NCBI RefSeq assembly: GCF_029867415.1
Contig: NW_026705571.1
Location: 524,451-588,450, forward strand
Reading direction: 5' to 3'
DNA: 64,000 bases
Source of the DNA: Vicia villosa
Taxonomy: Eukaryota > Streptophyta > Magnoliopsida > Fabales > Fabaceae
Shown here: piece by piece, positions 11,650 to 23,969 of the stretch
How the letters are laid out: every line of letters starts with the position of its first letter
How positions within the stretch are numbered: the first letter of the stretch is position 1
The notes under the pieces: generated by a model
Databases searched by the model: none
Told to the model about the DNA's origin: nothing
What the model saw: only the letters and a program-made list of their open reading frames with translations
Translations under genes and position numbers: made by a program

Positions 11650-13460
11650 TAGGGGTGGACAAGTTTAAACTGTCCGATTCAAATCGATCAATCTATTATA
11701 TGATTAAGGCAAACGGATCGGATTGGGTTGGATGTCTGGCCGATTCAGCTGTTTAATTTGGATAATATAGAGTTGTTTAAGTCGGGTTCGGATGATTATT
11801 TTGTGTTTCAGATGTGTCAGATTTGAAGAAGAGGATTCTTGAAGAGAAGAGAAGAGAAAAATAAGAGAATAGAAGATAAGAGAAGAGGAGCAACCCTAAG
11901 TTGAAGATTTTGAACTATGGTAAGGGTGGTCTTCATCTTGTACGACATCGCTCGGGTGCCGAGAAGTAAAGTTGCTTGCTTACGAGGATTAGTAGGAGAG
12001 GTATTCATTTATTTATTTGTTTAGTTTTTTTGAGTTTTATGTCGTGCTCTAATTATGTAACACTGGGGAACGTTGTTGATTCATGTTTTTGAAGGATACC
12101 TTGTATTTCTTTCTATTGTGTTATTTTAATAAAATTATGTGATGTTTGGCCATTATGCCTAAGTTTTTAATAAAATGAAATTATTATGAGACAATAATGT
12201 GTTTTGTTTGATCGAATATGAATTTGCTGCGAAAGTGCATGTGTTGGAATTATGGAAACATGAATTATATTTAAAGTGTTATTAAGCATGACAGGTGTTT
12301 ATGATTTTTGAATTATGTGTGACACCCTTGAATTAATATGCATGATATCTTACTCTGATTTATGTTATATTTTCCACAGAGTTTAGAAGAGTGTTACAAG
12401 GGGTGCTGTTAAGTATGTTAAGTCTTCCCCAAAGTCGAGAACTTAAGTTTTTGGCATGTGTTAGAAGTAGACATATTGAATACAAGGGTAGTGCTAAATT
12501 CGATTGTGATACTCGGTAGAATTCAACATATGACATGTTGAAGGCTGCTCTACAACTTCAAATAGCATGAGTTTGAGATTATTGATGCCAAGTATTGTGA
12601 AGAACTTGAGAAAGGGAGTGACATTCCTATCGCTTTAGATTGGTAGAAGCACGTGAGGTCGCTTAATTTTTAGAAGTTTTTAAGGCTTCCACTTTACGCA
12701 TATCAGGTTCAACATATGTGACAATTAATATGTACTTGGCAGAGATATTTACAATTGGTTTGGCTATAGAAAACATGTGTGCATCTAAAGAGTCATCTTT
12801 AGCTCATACAAGGAATATAACTTTAAAGAAGAAGGAGAAATATGATAAGTTTTGGGGAGTTCCTAAAAAATTGAACATGTTGTTGTTAATTTCTTTTGTG
12901 TTAGATCCTAGGAAAAAATCGATGTATGCTCGTTGGTTTATCGAAAAAAACTTTGATAAACAAAATGCTGAAATCTTGAGGATAAATTAGAATCGAATTT
13001 GAAAACCATATTTGAGGAGTATAATGGTGGTGGGACAAGTGGATCTCAAAGTGGCTTTGTTCAACCACCTGTATTAGTTGGACGGATTGGAAATCCCGAC
13101 TATTATTAGGGGATATTTTTGCAATCCAATGGTTTCAAGTCAAGTGGAGTGAAATCTGAATTACCAAAGTACTTTGAAGATGGATTAGAAGGTGATATTC
13201 CTAACTTTGATATCTTGACTTGGTGGAAGGTGCATTCAAGTCGACTTCTAACCCTAGCTAACATTTTGAGAGAGTTTCTAGATATACCTGTCTCAACGGT
13301 AGCTTTTGAGTCTGCCTTCGGTACTGGAGGAAGGGTGCTTAATGACTATCACAGTCGTCTAACCGTTAGATCTGTGGAAGCACTTATTTGCACAAAATAT
13401 TGGCTTGGTAGATCACCTTCACCATTGCCTACGCAAGATGATATCGAAGAGCTTAAATAA
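11650..13460 (+). pseudogene. Decayed hAT transposase and element remnant
   Basis: The left end TAGGGGTGGACAA at 11650 looks like a hAT terminus; no matching right end was found. From about 12400 the plus strand reads as a broken hAT transposase: an interrupted TR(stop)NSTYDMLKAAL segment near 12510, FVLDPRKKSMYARWF near 12895, and the C-terminal dimerisation region FDILTWWKVHSSRL to VAFESAFGTGGRVL at 13208-13345. Several tryptophan positions are now TAG stops and the frame shifts between 12990 and 13119. The N-terminal BED zinc finger was not found. It was a cut-and-paste transposase and is now non-functional. Confidence 0.8.
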
Positions 13461-13898
13461 AAAATTAATATTTAAATAAATATTATAATTTTTCATTAAA
13501 TAAGATTCCAAGACTCTGAAAATGGATCGTAGTTTCTTATATATATTCTTATTTCTTGTGTTTTTACCTAATTTTTTCCAGCTTTGAATGTGCTGCCTCT
13601 TTTATCCAACGCCCCTCTTACACCCGATTTATCAACTTCTTTTGTCTCCACTACGAATGGCTTATGAGTTAGTGTCAACCTCGACTAACGTCTCTCATTC
13701 TAAGAGAACAGGGATGCAATACAATTAATTGTGGGTTAGATTCACCTTAAGTGATTGTGTTTACCTTTGAGAATCCCGACAGAAGATTCTATGGATATGG
13801 GTTATACAATTTACATGTCCATTTCTTTTTCATTTAATTAGTGTCTTCATCTTCTTCATATTTACATTCTTGGTAATAATTATGCCCTTTTCTTTTTA

Positions 13899-14117
13899 AT
13901 GTTCAGTTACAAGGAAAGAAAAGATGTTTCTTTTTTTGGCTTATTTAATGAGCAAATGATGGAAAGATCAAAGGAAGTGATTAGTTCATTGTTCAAGAAG
14001 GTGAATGATTTGATGAAAAATAAGAAAGATGGCTTAGTCAAGAAGACTGATGAGCCCCTGCATTTACCTCAAAAACCAGACCTTAGTTCATCATCAATTA
14101 CAGTCATCATTGTGTAA
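13899..14117 (+). CDS. Possible 3' exon of an unrecognised host gene
   Basis: After a plausible splice acceptor (TTTTTAATGTTCAG at about 13895-13908) an open stretch encodes a Lys/Glu-rich segment (FFGLFNEQMMERSKEVISSL, VNDLMKNKKDGLVKKTDEP) ending in a stop at 14115-14117. It resembles ordinary plant coding sequence in composition, but I do not recognise a family and cannot place upstream exons. It would converge on the DUF4378 gene, whose stop is about 290 bp away. Confidence 0.3.
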   Translation: MFSYKERKDVSFFGLFNEQMMERSKEVISSLFKKVNDLMKNKKDGLVKKTDEPLHLPQKPDLSSSSITVIIV

Positions 14118-14410
14118 AAGAAGACTATCACAAAAGTACTGTAATATACTGAAATACAAATCACAAGCACTGTCCCTTATTCTTGTTTGGATACAAATCA
14201 CAAGAACTTTCTTTTTTCGGATACAATTCAAATACAATATTGTACCATAAAAATCAATAATCAACCAATACCTAAATTCTAATGCAAACTCTATAACCTC
14301 TCAAAATCAATCTGAAAAAATCGACTCAAAACCAACCTCGACAATTCAAACTTACTCATGAATTGTTCGTGTATATTAAAAGTCTATCGCCACACGCAAA
14401 GCTAGAGTTT

Positions 14411-17286
14411 TCAAAAATTCTCTAACCTAACTATATCATCTACAAGCTCTTCTATTAACACACTAACTAACTCTCTAACAAAACCTTCAACATGTTCGCC
14501 TAATTCTATCCACCGAATTTCCCCTCCAAGCATATCGTCTATTGACTCCTTACCAGCTTTCTTTTCTTGCGAAACAAGCAACCCCCACATATCGTCCTCA
14601 ATCATATCCTGTCTCAATTCAGTATTCAATCTTCTTGACACGGGTGTTTCCCACATTGGAACGTATAAATATGGATGCAGAATGTCTAACAAACCTAAAT
14701 TAATACGATCGAAAAGAAGCCGCCTTTCAGATCTTTTCCAAAGCTGTTGCTCGCCGAATTTCTTTTCTAGGGTATCAAAGACAGAAGGGCTAATAGGACA
14801 TTCCGCAGAGTGCCATGTTGAAAAATCTCTGAGCAAGCTCGCATTAGATATACCTGCTTCGGTTAAGACCTCAACGACATAGGAGAAGTCTCTACTTTCT
14901 TCTGTTCTAGATAAGCCTACTATACCTTTCTTCTCTTTGAAATTGCCTATAGACTCTTCCCTGCAATCTTCATCACTTGAAACGTTCAAATCAAGTTCTT
15001 CATCATCCACTTCAGAGGAATCTGAAGAAATCAAGAAACGTTGACATGTTGGTAATTCATGCCGAAATGAAACTATAATATGACACAAATTGCTTCACGG
15101 TGATCATTACGTACCATATACACCAGCAGCACTGCATTCAGATATAACTGAAATGTCTTCACTAAATGTTGAATCCAAAACTGACATTGGACTAGGTTCA
15201 TATCCCTCGTGGAAGTTACCGACAGCATCTGCATCAGCCCCGGTGGTAAGTGAATACACAAAACCTTCATGAAATTCCAATGTCTCCTGTAATTTAAGAA
15301 TAATGATGTAACAGCATGAGTAATCAATCACTCACGGCAAGTGAACATAACATCGCAGAAATAATAATAATCACAAGAAGACCGAGAGATCCACATTATA
15401 TGCAATCAACACGAAGATAAAAGTAAACTCACAGTTTAAAGATTTCATGCTTAGGGGCCTGACATGTGCTAATCTTCTATCAAAGCTAAATTACACCAAG
15501 GCTTACTAACTAGGGATATAGTTGCATAAGTAATATAATCATGACAATTTATCACACGAATCTGCACAAATAGTGACAGTAATTTAGCTTGTGCACAAAG
15601 CTCGCTGATGTGGCATTTGGGGGATCATCAGGTTAATCTTTATCTGGAACATGTGACCACAGATCACAAATCTCAAACTTATCATTGCATCAAGGCTCAC
15701 TCTTGTTTAGGATACCGAATGTAGGCCTAAATAAGCCATGTAATGCCAGAGCAAATACTCGTCAGATAAGAAATGATACCCTCTCTGCCAAACCCCAACT
15801 TAACAAAAAAGATACTGAATGAATGTTCCCTTCCTTACTCCTTCTCCAGCTTTCATATTCAGCCCGTTTATTGGGCTTAGGCCCAAACCCGGAATTCTAA
15901 CACTCTCCGTGACTATATAATCGATCCCAATGTACCCAAGACAAAACATCGGAAGTCAGGACCCAACGAAGGCAAAGTAATTCGGCAACAAGTTAGTATT
16001 TCTTTAACTACTCTTCAATTGTGCTAAATTGGTTTCTGTAACATGGTAGGTAGTGAAACTATGAGCAGAAGGTTTCAGAACAATTACTAACACTCAAGGG
16101 TATAAATTTAAGAGGGAGAGCAAGAACGCGGATAAAAAAGGGTGCTAAAAATAAAATAGCAATAAGAAACTAAGGTATTTAAACTAAAATTCACTACCAG
16201 AGTCACAGCTAAAAAAAGAACAATCCAAACGGTTCCGAGTAAGAAAAATCGTACCTGTTGCTTTGAAGCATGACATACAGAATCACGGTCTCCGTGCATC
16301 ATTACAGATGCCATTGATTCAGATTGCTTCGTGGTTGGAATATTATTAGAATAGCCAACAACCTTAGTCTTCACATCAGACACCGAGAAATCAACTGATG
16401 AATCAAGAGAGAAGGCAATTTTCTTAGACATGTTACTGTCTTCATTGTTCTTCACATCATCGTTCTTTAAGCATGTCTGCTGCATGATTTGACTGTCTAC
16501 GAATGCAGGAGAAGGATCAGAGCATGACAATTGAGAAAGCACTGGTTCCTTTTCGAACAAATCATTTCCATAACATCTCTTCTTCAACTTTAAGTTCATA
16601 TCATCTGACTTCTCGGTCGATCGATTTGCGGACACATTCTTACCTAAACCCCAATATTTCTGAAACAAGTCATCCTTAGTCATAGTTCCACGATTATCAG
16701 CAAGACGTTTTGTCGTTGGCACTTTTCTGGAAAAGCTATAACTAAACCCAACCTTAGATCTAATGTTGCTTTTAATCTTACCATCTCCTTCCCTTTCAGG
16801 AATTCCTTTCGAAACAGAAATTCTCGAGTCAAAAGTTAAATCCTTCCGATCCAATTGAAATTTCGAAAACCGAAACGTTTCACACAATCCATCTTTTCCA
16901 TGCACAACACCTCGCGACCGATTATCTGGACGAAGCAGAATATCTCCCTGCTCAGATTTCTGTGGGACATCTTCTACCTTAGTTCGAAACACCGATAAAT
17001 TCTCCTTTCCATTTCCCTTCGACGAATTATGCTTCTTTTCCCTCCTTACTAATGTTTCAACCGCCATCATAACATCGTCAGAACCGTCCTTCTCATCGGT
17101 ACTCATTTCTAAAGAACCACCCTGACCATACGAACGCTTCTTTCTAACACCAATAGACGCAACTTTCTGCAAATAATCCTCTGATAAAACTTTCGGTCTA
17201 TCTCTAACAGGTTCATATCGAGAAACCACTTTATCAAGTCCCATCAATTTCAAAATCACACTCGACTCTTCGTGTTTCGACTCCAT
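14411..17286 (-). CDS. DUF4378 / TRM-like (TON1-recruiting-motif family) protein, three exons
   Basis: Predicted exons, minus strand: 17286-16255, 15286-15115 and 15021-14411, joining in phase to 604 aa plus stop. The ATG at 17286 is chosen because the conserved ILKLMGLD motif (the 'MGLD' motif of DUF3741/TRM/LONGIFOLIA-like proteins) follows at residues 12-19. Exon 2 carries EPSPMSVLDSTFSEDIS, the (Q/E)PSPxSVL motif of the family. Exon 3 holds the DUF4378 C-terminal domain (FSYVVEVLTEAGI through LLFDRINLGLLDILHPYL), ending in the acidic ELVSVLIEELVDDIVRLE motif. Family members bind TON1 and organise cortical microtubules or cell shape; applying that here is inference. The middle is low-complexity and Ser/Lys-rich. 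Introns are 968 nt and 93 nt, with GT-AG ends. No lesion was seen. It is the only convincing host gene in the window. Confidence 0.85.
15022..15114 (-). other. Intron 2 of the DUF4378 gene with a second possible acceptor
   Basis: Donor TATATG|GTACGTAA. The preferred acceptor is GATTTCTTCAG| (93-nt intron). An upstream AG at 15073 would give a 42-nt intron, unusually short for plants. The two acceptors differ by 51 nt and both keep the frame; without splicing the reading frame hits a TAA immediately. Confidence 0.7.
15287..16254 (-). other. Intron 1 of the DUF4378 gene
   Basis: On the minus strand the donor reads CAACAG|GTACGATT and the acceptor TTAAATTACAG|GAGACATT. The intron is 968 nt and phase 0. 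It holds no recognisable gene. Confidence 0.8.
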
Positions 17287-18260
17287 TTCACAACAACTAC
17301 CCTACAAGATTAAGTCGATAAACCAAAACTCAATCACTATCCAACAAAATCAATCAACTAAACTATCTGTAACAAATCAAAACAACTTCTACAACTTACA
17401 ACGAAATTACGCCGATAAACACATTAAACAGTACCAATAACCAACACTTATCAAACCAATGAACTCAAAATCACGAAGAATCGCGAAGACGTGGAATCTA
17501 GTTTCCTACCCTTCAACACCTTCTACATCCTGCAAAACAATTTCGATTTCGATATTTCATCGGCATAAATTCGATTTCCACAAAAACAACAATCTTGGAA
17601 AAATCATTATATCATTTCAATTTCAACCAAATGCATATAACAAACAATAAAGAAACTGAAATAAATGCAGAGATTGGTATAAAACTATAAAACTATAAAA
17701 CTATATAACTATAAAAGTCAAAGCATATACCACAAAGTTGAATTGAACACTAAACTGGTCAAACTTTCCTATTGAGTACTACCAAATTGAAATAAATTTC
17801 TCATAAAATTGTAATTAACAAAAGCATAATGAATATAATGAATGAAGAGATCAACATCAACAATCAACATGTTCATGAATTTGATTCAATTCAACAACTT
17901 TGTGCAATCAAGTGACAGCAAATAAAAAAGCATCAAATTTGATTAACCAAAGAAAAAGTGATTAAGAAAATTCTTATGATTAATTATTAATGATTAATTT
18001 ACAAACATAATAATTAGAGATAATCATTATTATAATCCCAAATTAAATAAAAAAAAGAAACCTAGTTTGAGAAAAACAGAAGCAAAACAAGATCATGAAA
18101 GTTTGATAATCATTGAAGAGAAGAAGAAAGAGAAAAACCTAAGAAAAATATGGTGAAAGGAAGAACGTTCTCTGACAATTTTTGGGATGAAAAAAGATGC
18201 GGCTTTTTTTGGATTATTTAGGGTGCTGCCCATAATCCAAAATTTTGATTGCATGGAATA
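17287..18260 (-). promoter_or_regulatory. 5' UTR, likely leader intron and promoter side of the DUF4378 gene
   Basis: Fifteen bases upstream of the ATG is a good acceptor, AATCTTGTAG| (boundary at 17301/17302), suggesting a 5' UTR intron. A CT-rich leader-like stretch (minus strand) lies at about 18100-18190. No TATA box or start site can be fixed from sequence alone. Confidence 0.4.
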
Positions 18261-19558
18261 AAAACGAATCAAAGGTTATTTCATTTGAGAGAGGGTGACT
18301 AGGGTAATGATTAAATAAATACATGAATTATTGGAAGACAATTATATTTTTATTTCTTTTGTATGATGATGGAAAATGACATATCCGACATAGGGATGAC
18401 AAAAATATTTAGTGTATGCTAGGACCTGCCAAGAAATTACACATAATAAATAGGGTAAGACGTTCACAAAAAAATGAGTATTAAATTCTCACCGTTATAT
18501 TTTGCGGATTTGTCTGTCTCACTTCTTTTTTAGCGAGCTTAAGACGGAATGGGGCGGGGCTGAGACGGTCAGTTTTGTCACCCGTAGTTATTACTCATGT
18601 ATTCTAATAAGATTCCAGAAATATACTTAAATTTTAGATTTTAAAATCTGAGTGCATCCGAATTACAAAACATATCTTGAAACACGCCAAACCAATGTTA
18701 AAAACAAATTTGAATTTTTAAATTTCGGATTCTTTCCTAATACTCTACTACTTAAACACACAACAAATTCATCTCGGAGTATTTCAGGATTTTGAAATCC
18801 AGAATAACTTTGTTATCATAAAATAAGAATAAATTTCATACAAGAACACAAAACTATACCTAGAGATTTTTCGGATTGTGAAATCTGAAATATACTATGT
18901 TATGAGAAAACCATCAACAATTTCATACAAGAGATGAAGAAAACACAAATTAACATAAATATATATTATCACATACACAAAATATGTAATATCACATATA
19001 TATTTTTATAACATAAAATCTAACATCATATCATGATTTAAAGATGGGTGAGGACGTCTTAACATCTTTAGAATATCATTGATCAATATCACGACTGTCG
19101 CTTCTACTTCAACTTTTTCTCGTTATCAAAGGGAGGGCAAACAATACTGGACATTAATCACCTTTCGTTATATGAGTAGTGCAAAAGATTATATAGTTCG
19201 GATTTTAGAATTTCAAGAGAGGTGTCATTTATGACACTAAATTCAAAAGAAAGACTCACGTTGCTGAAGTAAACAAATGAAAGATACCAATATTGAGACA
19301 TTCTAGAATATTTTTAATAGTTACATCTACATAAGAGGTATATTTATACAAGATTTATATAAATAAGGATCATACAAAAGATATCTTGTCTCAAATGTCA
19401 TTCTGAATTTTGAAATCTGGATTCAATTACGTACAAATAAGTGTTTGTCCAGACGTTACACAACGCAAAAGATGTATCAGCGCCTAAAATGTATGGTAAG
19501 ATAAAATCAAAATGCATCAAAACATGCATCACCACCTGTATTGGTCAAAAAAATACTG
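18261..19558. other. Intergenic DNA with scattered copies of a palindromic GATTTTGAAATC-like motif
   Basis: No gene. Degenerate copies of GGATTTTGAAATCC occur near 18637, 18711, 18787, 18868, 19198 and 19412. At about 18414-18595 a TAGGGATGACAAAA start and an inverted TTTTGTCACCC end suggest a ~180-bp hAT-like miniature element, but without a matching duplication. Confidence 0.4.
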
Positions 19559-20228
19559 GTGTGCATGTTCCCCTGTAAGGGCGGAGAGACTTAAATGTCT
19601 TTGTGGGTATATTACATTGTATGGTGGCTAGGAATTATCCACGACAGCGTAAAGCCATGTACGATGGTGTTTTATTGTGGTTTTAGAGGTCTTGCTCTCG
19701 TGAGGTGGGAGGCTCTACAGATGATCAATGTGATAAGGTATAAGCATGTGTATGATGTGATCAGTATGTGTTATGATCTCTTTTCCTCCCTTTGAGGGAG
19801 AAGTATTTATAAAGGCTCTTTTGGGCTTAGGGTTGTAGAGTTAGTGGACAGTTATGCCCTAACTCCATGACTAGGAATGTGGACAAGGAAAGACTTGTTC
19901 TTCCTAGAATCATGAAGGAAGTGGTTCTACTTTGATTGACTCTTTGGACTAGGTATCTTAGCCTAAGTCCATTATGGGGCCTTCTTCCCTCGTTGGGCTA
20001 GCACGTGCTAGCACGTAGGCGACCAAGTGCTAGCCTTAGGGGCTCGCCCCTTTCTTTAGGCTAACATGGTCTAGCCTATGGGCGATCACTTTTTGATCGC
20101 AAGTGCTAGCCCGTGGGAGTCTAAGTGCTAGTCCTAGGGGAGCTCGCCTCTTTCTTTGGGTTCTAGCACTCCTTTGGATGCTATCTCTTTCTGAATACTC
20201 CTTATTTAGGCCCAACAAAATATAACAC
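19559..20228 (+). repeat. Possible solo LTR
   Basis: A less AT-rich block starting TGTGCATG, with a TATA-like TATTTATAAAGGC at 19804-19816 and an end near ATATAACA (about 20228). It contains imperfect direct repeats built on 'agtgctagcc...ggggctcgcc...tttcttt' (about 20029-20059 and 20119-20157). No matching 5-bp duplication was found, so ends and class are uncertain. Confidence 0.35.
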
Positions 20229-20378
20229 TACATAATTTCTCAAGCACGAGGACTTGGTAAATGGCCAATTGATTAATAAGAGTGCATGTATCTTTAAGAC
20301 TCCCATTATATGAATCTATCCCAAGTGGGCTTTTCATAATGAGGGCTTATAGTGAGTCCCTCAAACATAACTTGGGAC

Positions 20379-20575
20379 GAGTTTCTCAAGCGAGACTTAA
20401 TCGTCGAGTCTCTTAGAAGAGACTTTATAGTCAAGTCTCTCAAGCGAGACTTAATGTTCGAGTCTCTTAGGCGAGACTTAATAATTGACTCTCTTAAGTG
20501 AGGCTTAAGGATCGAGTCTATTATGCGATACTTAATAGTCTAGTCCCTCAAACGAGATTTAATGGTCGAGTCTCT
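20379..20575. repeat. 27-bp minisatellite, about 7 copies
   Basis: Tandem copies of a ~27-bp unit beginning GAGTCTCTTAGGCGAGACTT, each varying by a few bases (for example at 20406, 20460, 20487, 20514). A partial unit lies near 20353. The unit itself contains an inverted pair (GTCTC/GAGAC), so each copy can form a small hairpin. Confidence 0.85.
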
Positions 20576-20659
20576 TATATTTAATCGATTTATTCTTATT
20601 AAAAATAGGGATAATGGATATGACTAATTAAGTACTTATAAATATTGTTGTTCACGCTT

Positions 20660-21075
20660 ATAAGAGAGTTTACTTGTACTGTCATTGACACCTTTGTTAG
20701 GGGAAGTTTTTCACTATATTATTCTAACATTTCAATGCTCACCCACTTATACTTGTACCGCCGTTGACACATCTTCTTGGGTATTGACTTGTACCGCTGT
20801 TGACACCTTTGTTGGGGAAGTTTTTCACTATGGAGTGTTGATACAAAGTTGAGGAATATGCACCTTTGTGAGAGACACACCACCTATCGACCTAAAGCCT
20901 TAAGGTGATAGGTGAGTGACTTCTCTCACTTATATATTTTCAAGTCACATTTCTATCCAATATGAGACTATTTTCTTCACTTACTTACACTTGCATTATT
21001 ATTATTCTAATACTCTCTCTCAAGTGTGAGTTTACAATACTCCATCACTTACACTTATACCGCCGTTGATTCTAA
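20660..21075. repeat. Dispersed direct repeats
   Basis: Four copies of a ttgtaccgccgttgacac-like word (about 20674, 20752, 20788, 21055). Two of them extend into ACCTTTGTTGGGGAAGTTTT followed by TCACTAT (20689 and 20803). Their origin is not recognised. Confidence 0.55.
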
Positions 21076-22095
21076 CATTAAGTTTTATATTCCTAATCTT
21101 TTTAATTTTTTTATTTAATTTGATTTTATTAAAAAAAACGTAGAATGAATTATATAATACCCGGTTCATGCACTACCCATTGTGATTTCTAATCCTTTGA
21201 ACATGTACTATGTATTTGGTAGTACTTGTACTATAATAAGATGGATTTGGTTTTTCAGGGGCTTGGATTGAAAATTGACATAAAGTATTGAATGAAAAAT
21301 AATCGAAATGATTGAGATTATAGTAATGGAAATGATGGCAAAGTGGGCTAGTAATGCAATTTATTTATTTATTTTGTTTTGTTTTAGTTGTATAGATCAA
21401 AGTGCCAACAATAATTGTTTGTCTTGTTTACGCATTTCCCGCCTTAAAGTACTCATTAGGAATGATTGTTTGTCTTGCCTTTACTTTTTTCCAGTAAAAG
21501 ACTAATCTATTGTGTTCATTCTTTTACTTGTTTAGATTCAATTTGTAATCTATAAAGTTAATAGAGTTGGGTAATTTCATCAAAAGTTTATGAATTTGTC
21601 ATAATGTGTTAAAAGAGAATTAAAAATTGTGTGAAAGTTCTCATTAGTCTTCGGAATTGATGTGAGATTGATTTCATATCTTTATCATTTAATTTGATGT
21701 TGGATTGTTGGACTCAAAAAAGTCGCTTTGCTTGCTGAATTTTTTTCCAGAGGTTGTTTGTTCGTTAATCCAGTTGTGTTGGCGGTTAATTCATATACCA
21801 GTTTGTTGTTCTTCAAAAGATGAGTTCGTTTGTCTATGATTTTCTATGATGCTTCGAGACTTATACACATATTTCTTTTACAATCTAATTTTGTTTCCCG
21901 CGTTGGATTCACTGATTTGTGTTATGTGTATTTGTCTGTAAGTATATGATTTCATCAACTAAACTTTTATCCAATTTATTTTATCACTTTATTTTATTCG
22001 ATATATTACTCTTTTTTGGGTTGATCTTGTAGTTGCTGGTAAGGTTTATGCCCCCTCAGTTTGTTGTTCTTCTTTTAATTTTATATATTTTTCTT

Positions 22096-22189
<94 letters not shown>

Positions 22190-22884
22190 AAAATTTGAAT
22201 GAATTGAAACCAACGCATATTTTGAAAAATCTAAATTAAAGAAATTTTAACTTGAGGAAAAAATTTCTATAATAAAAAATAATAATTTATTTCAATATTA
22301 TAAAATTATAATATTGTGTCATATGATAATATAAAATAAAATTTTAATAAATAAATAATATAATTTTATATATAAATTATTAATCACTTAACTATGCTTT
22401 GTTTTAATTAGTAAAAGGTTAAATTCTTACAAAAATAGAAATATATTAATAAAATTTCACCTATTATTTTTTATTAAATTTTTTAATTTTTCATATTTAG
22501 TTAGTTTTTAAAAATAGTAATATGTTAGTTATTCTCTATATTTATATATATTTAGTTTTTTTTTTTAAATTAGCATATTTCAATTTTATCAAAAAAAATT
22601 AATCTACTTTTTATCAAAATTACATGTTCTTTTCCTTTTTTATAATTTCTTTTATTTTCTAATTGACATGTTTTTATCTTAAATTAAATAATCGACCCAC
22701 ATTTTCAATTTTCCATTTTTGTTTGTTAACAAAGTTTTTTAATATTTCATATTGATTTAGTTTTTTAAAAATAAGAATATCTTAGTAACTTTTCATATTT
22801 ATTTATTTTTATTTTGTAAGTAACTCATTTTTATGGTATTGGCAATTTTAAATGATTGCAATGTAATGTTAACAATATTGGCAG
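21076..22884. other. AT-rich intergenic DNA with one (AT)n tract
   Basis: No supported gene. A perfect (AT)n microsatellite lies at 22101-22187. The rest is low-complexity AT-rich sequence. Confidence 0.55.
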
Positions 22885-23461
22885 GCAGTGGCGGATCTTG
22901 AGGAAAATTATTCAGAGTGCCAAAAAAATAAATTATACAAGAATGATTAAAAAAATTAATATATATTGTTAATAATAATACTTTAAAAATAAATATAAAA
23001 TTAGTAGAATTAGGAATCGAACTTAGACCATATCCAGCAGCAGTTCTTTAACACAGTTCGCCAGCATGGAACATGGGTGTAGCATTGGAAAATTAAAAAA
23101 AAAAATTGTCAGCCTGTAAACCATTATTTTACAATGCAACGTTATATTGGATTATTTCTCTTTAAAATATATATATATATATTGTGAGACTCAATATAAA
23201 ATAAAATTGAATATGAGTGAAATATTATAATAAAATATTAATATATAATATAAAACTGTAGGACTTAATATAGATTCTTTAGAGTTAAATTATTGAAGTA
23301 AAAAAATAAATGAGTTTCTTTTAGATAACGTGGTTTGATGAGTCTCACAAAAAATCCAAAAAATAGGTAACACCGTTGGAGATGTTTTTAAGATCTTATG
23401 CAAAAATATGATAAATTTTACCACTTAAAACACTCTCCCGTCCCCATGTAAATCTGCCCCT
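22885..23461. mobile_element. Probable non-autonomous hAT-like element
   Basis: The left terminus GCAGTGGCGGATCTTG and the inverted right terminus AGGGGCAGATTTAC are partly similar. They are flanked by ATTGGCAG (22877-22884) and ATTGGTAG (23462-23469), a 7-of-8 direct repeat. No transposase. The degenerate ends make it an old copy. Confidence 0.5.
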
Positions 23462-23969
23462 ATTGGTAGGGATGATATGAACTTTAAAATTAGCTGTTGG
23501 AAATTATTATTTTTTAATAATATTTAATCAACATGGGTGTGTTTTAAAATGACAAGAAAATATCTATGTGAAGTTTGTATCATGAAGTGTGGTGGAATAA
23601 AAACATGCGACTCTTGGTAAATGTTGCAGTAGGCCAAGCATTGTAACTTTTGGAAAAAGGAACTGTTTCGCCAATGGTAGCTACCTTATGAAACAATACT
23701 AAAGTGGCCTATAAAAACCTCATTATGGATTTAGAAATTAATAACAAAAATGTACAATTGATAAGCCTATCATATTCACTAAAATTCCAGACACTCTTCG
23801 CTACATTCGAGTTTTCGTCGGTCTTATGCAAACTCGATAAAATGATGAGTTATCATGGGTATTCATGCGTTCCAACTATAAGACTTATTGAGAGTGCTTG
23901 AAATACTTACACGATCTATTATTGTACAAGCTAAAAATTGAGGCAGTATTAACAAAGTTATTAAATTTA

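Noticed and set aside
16108..16254. Extension of the first DUF4378 exon to the stop near 16108
   Set aside because: A good GT donor at 16254 follows KQQ, and the family motifs continue in the exon at 15286; the extension is hydrophobic intron read-through.
18414..18595. Possible hAT miniature element (TAGGGATGACAAAA...TTTTGTCACCC)
   Set aside because: The ends look right, but no 8-bp duplication could be matched, so it is only mentioned within the intergenic entry.
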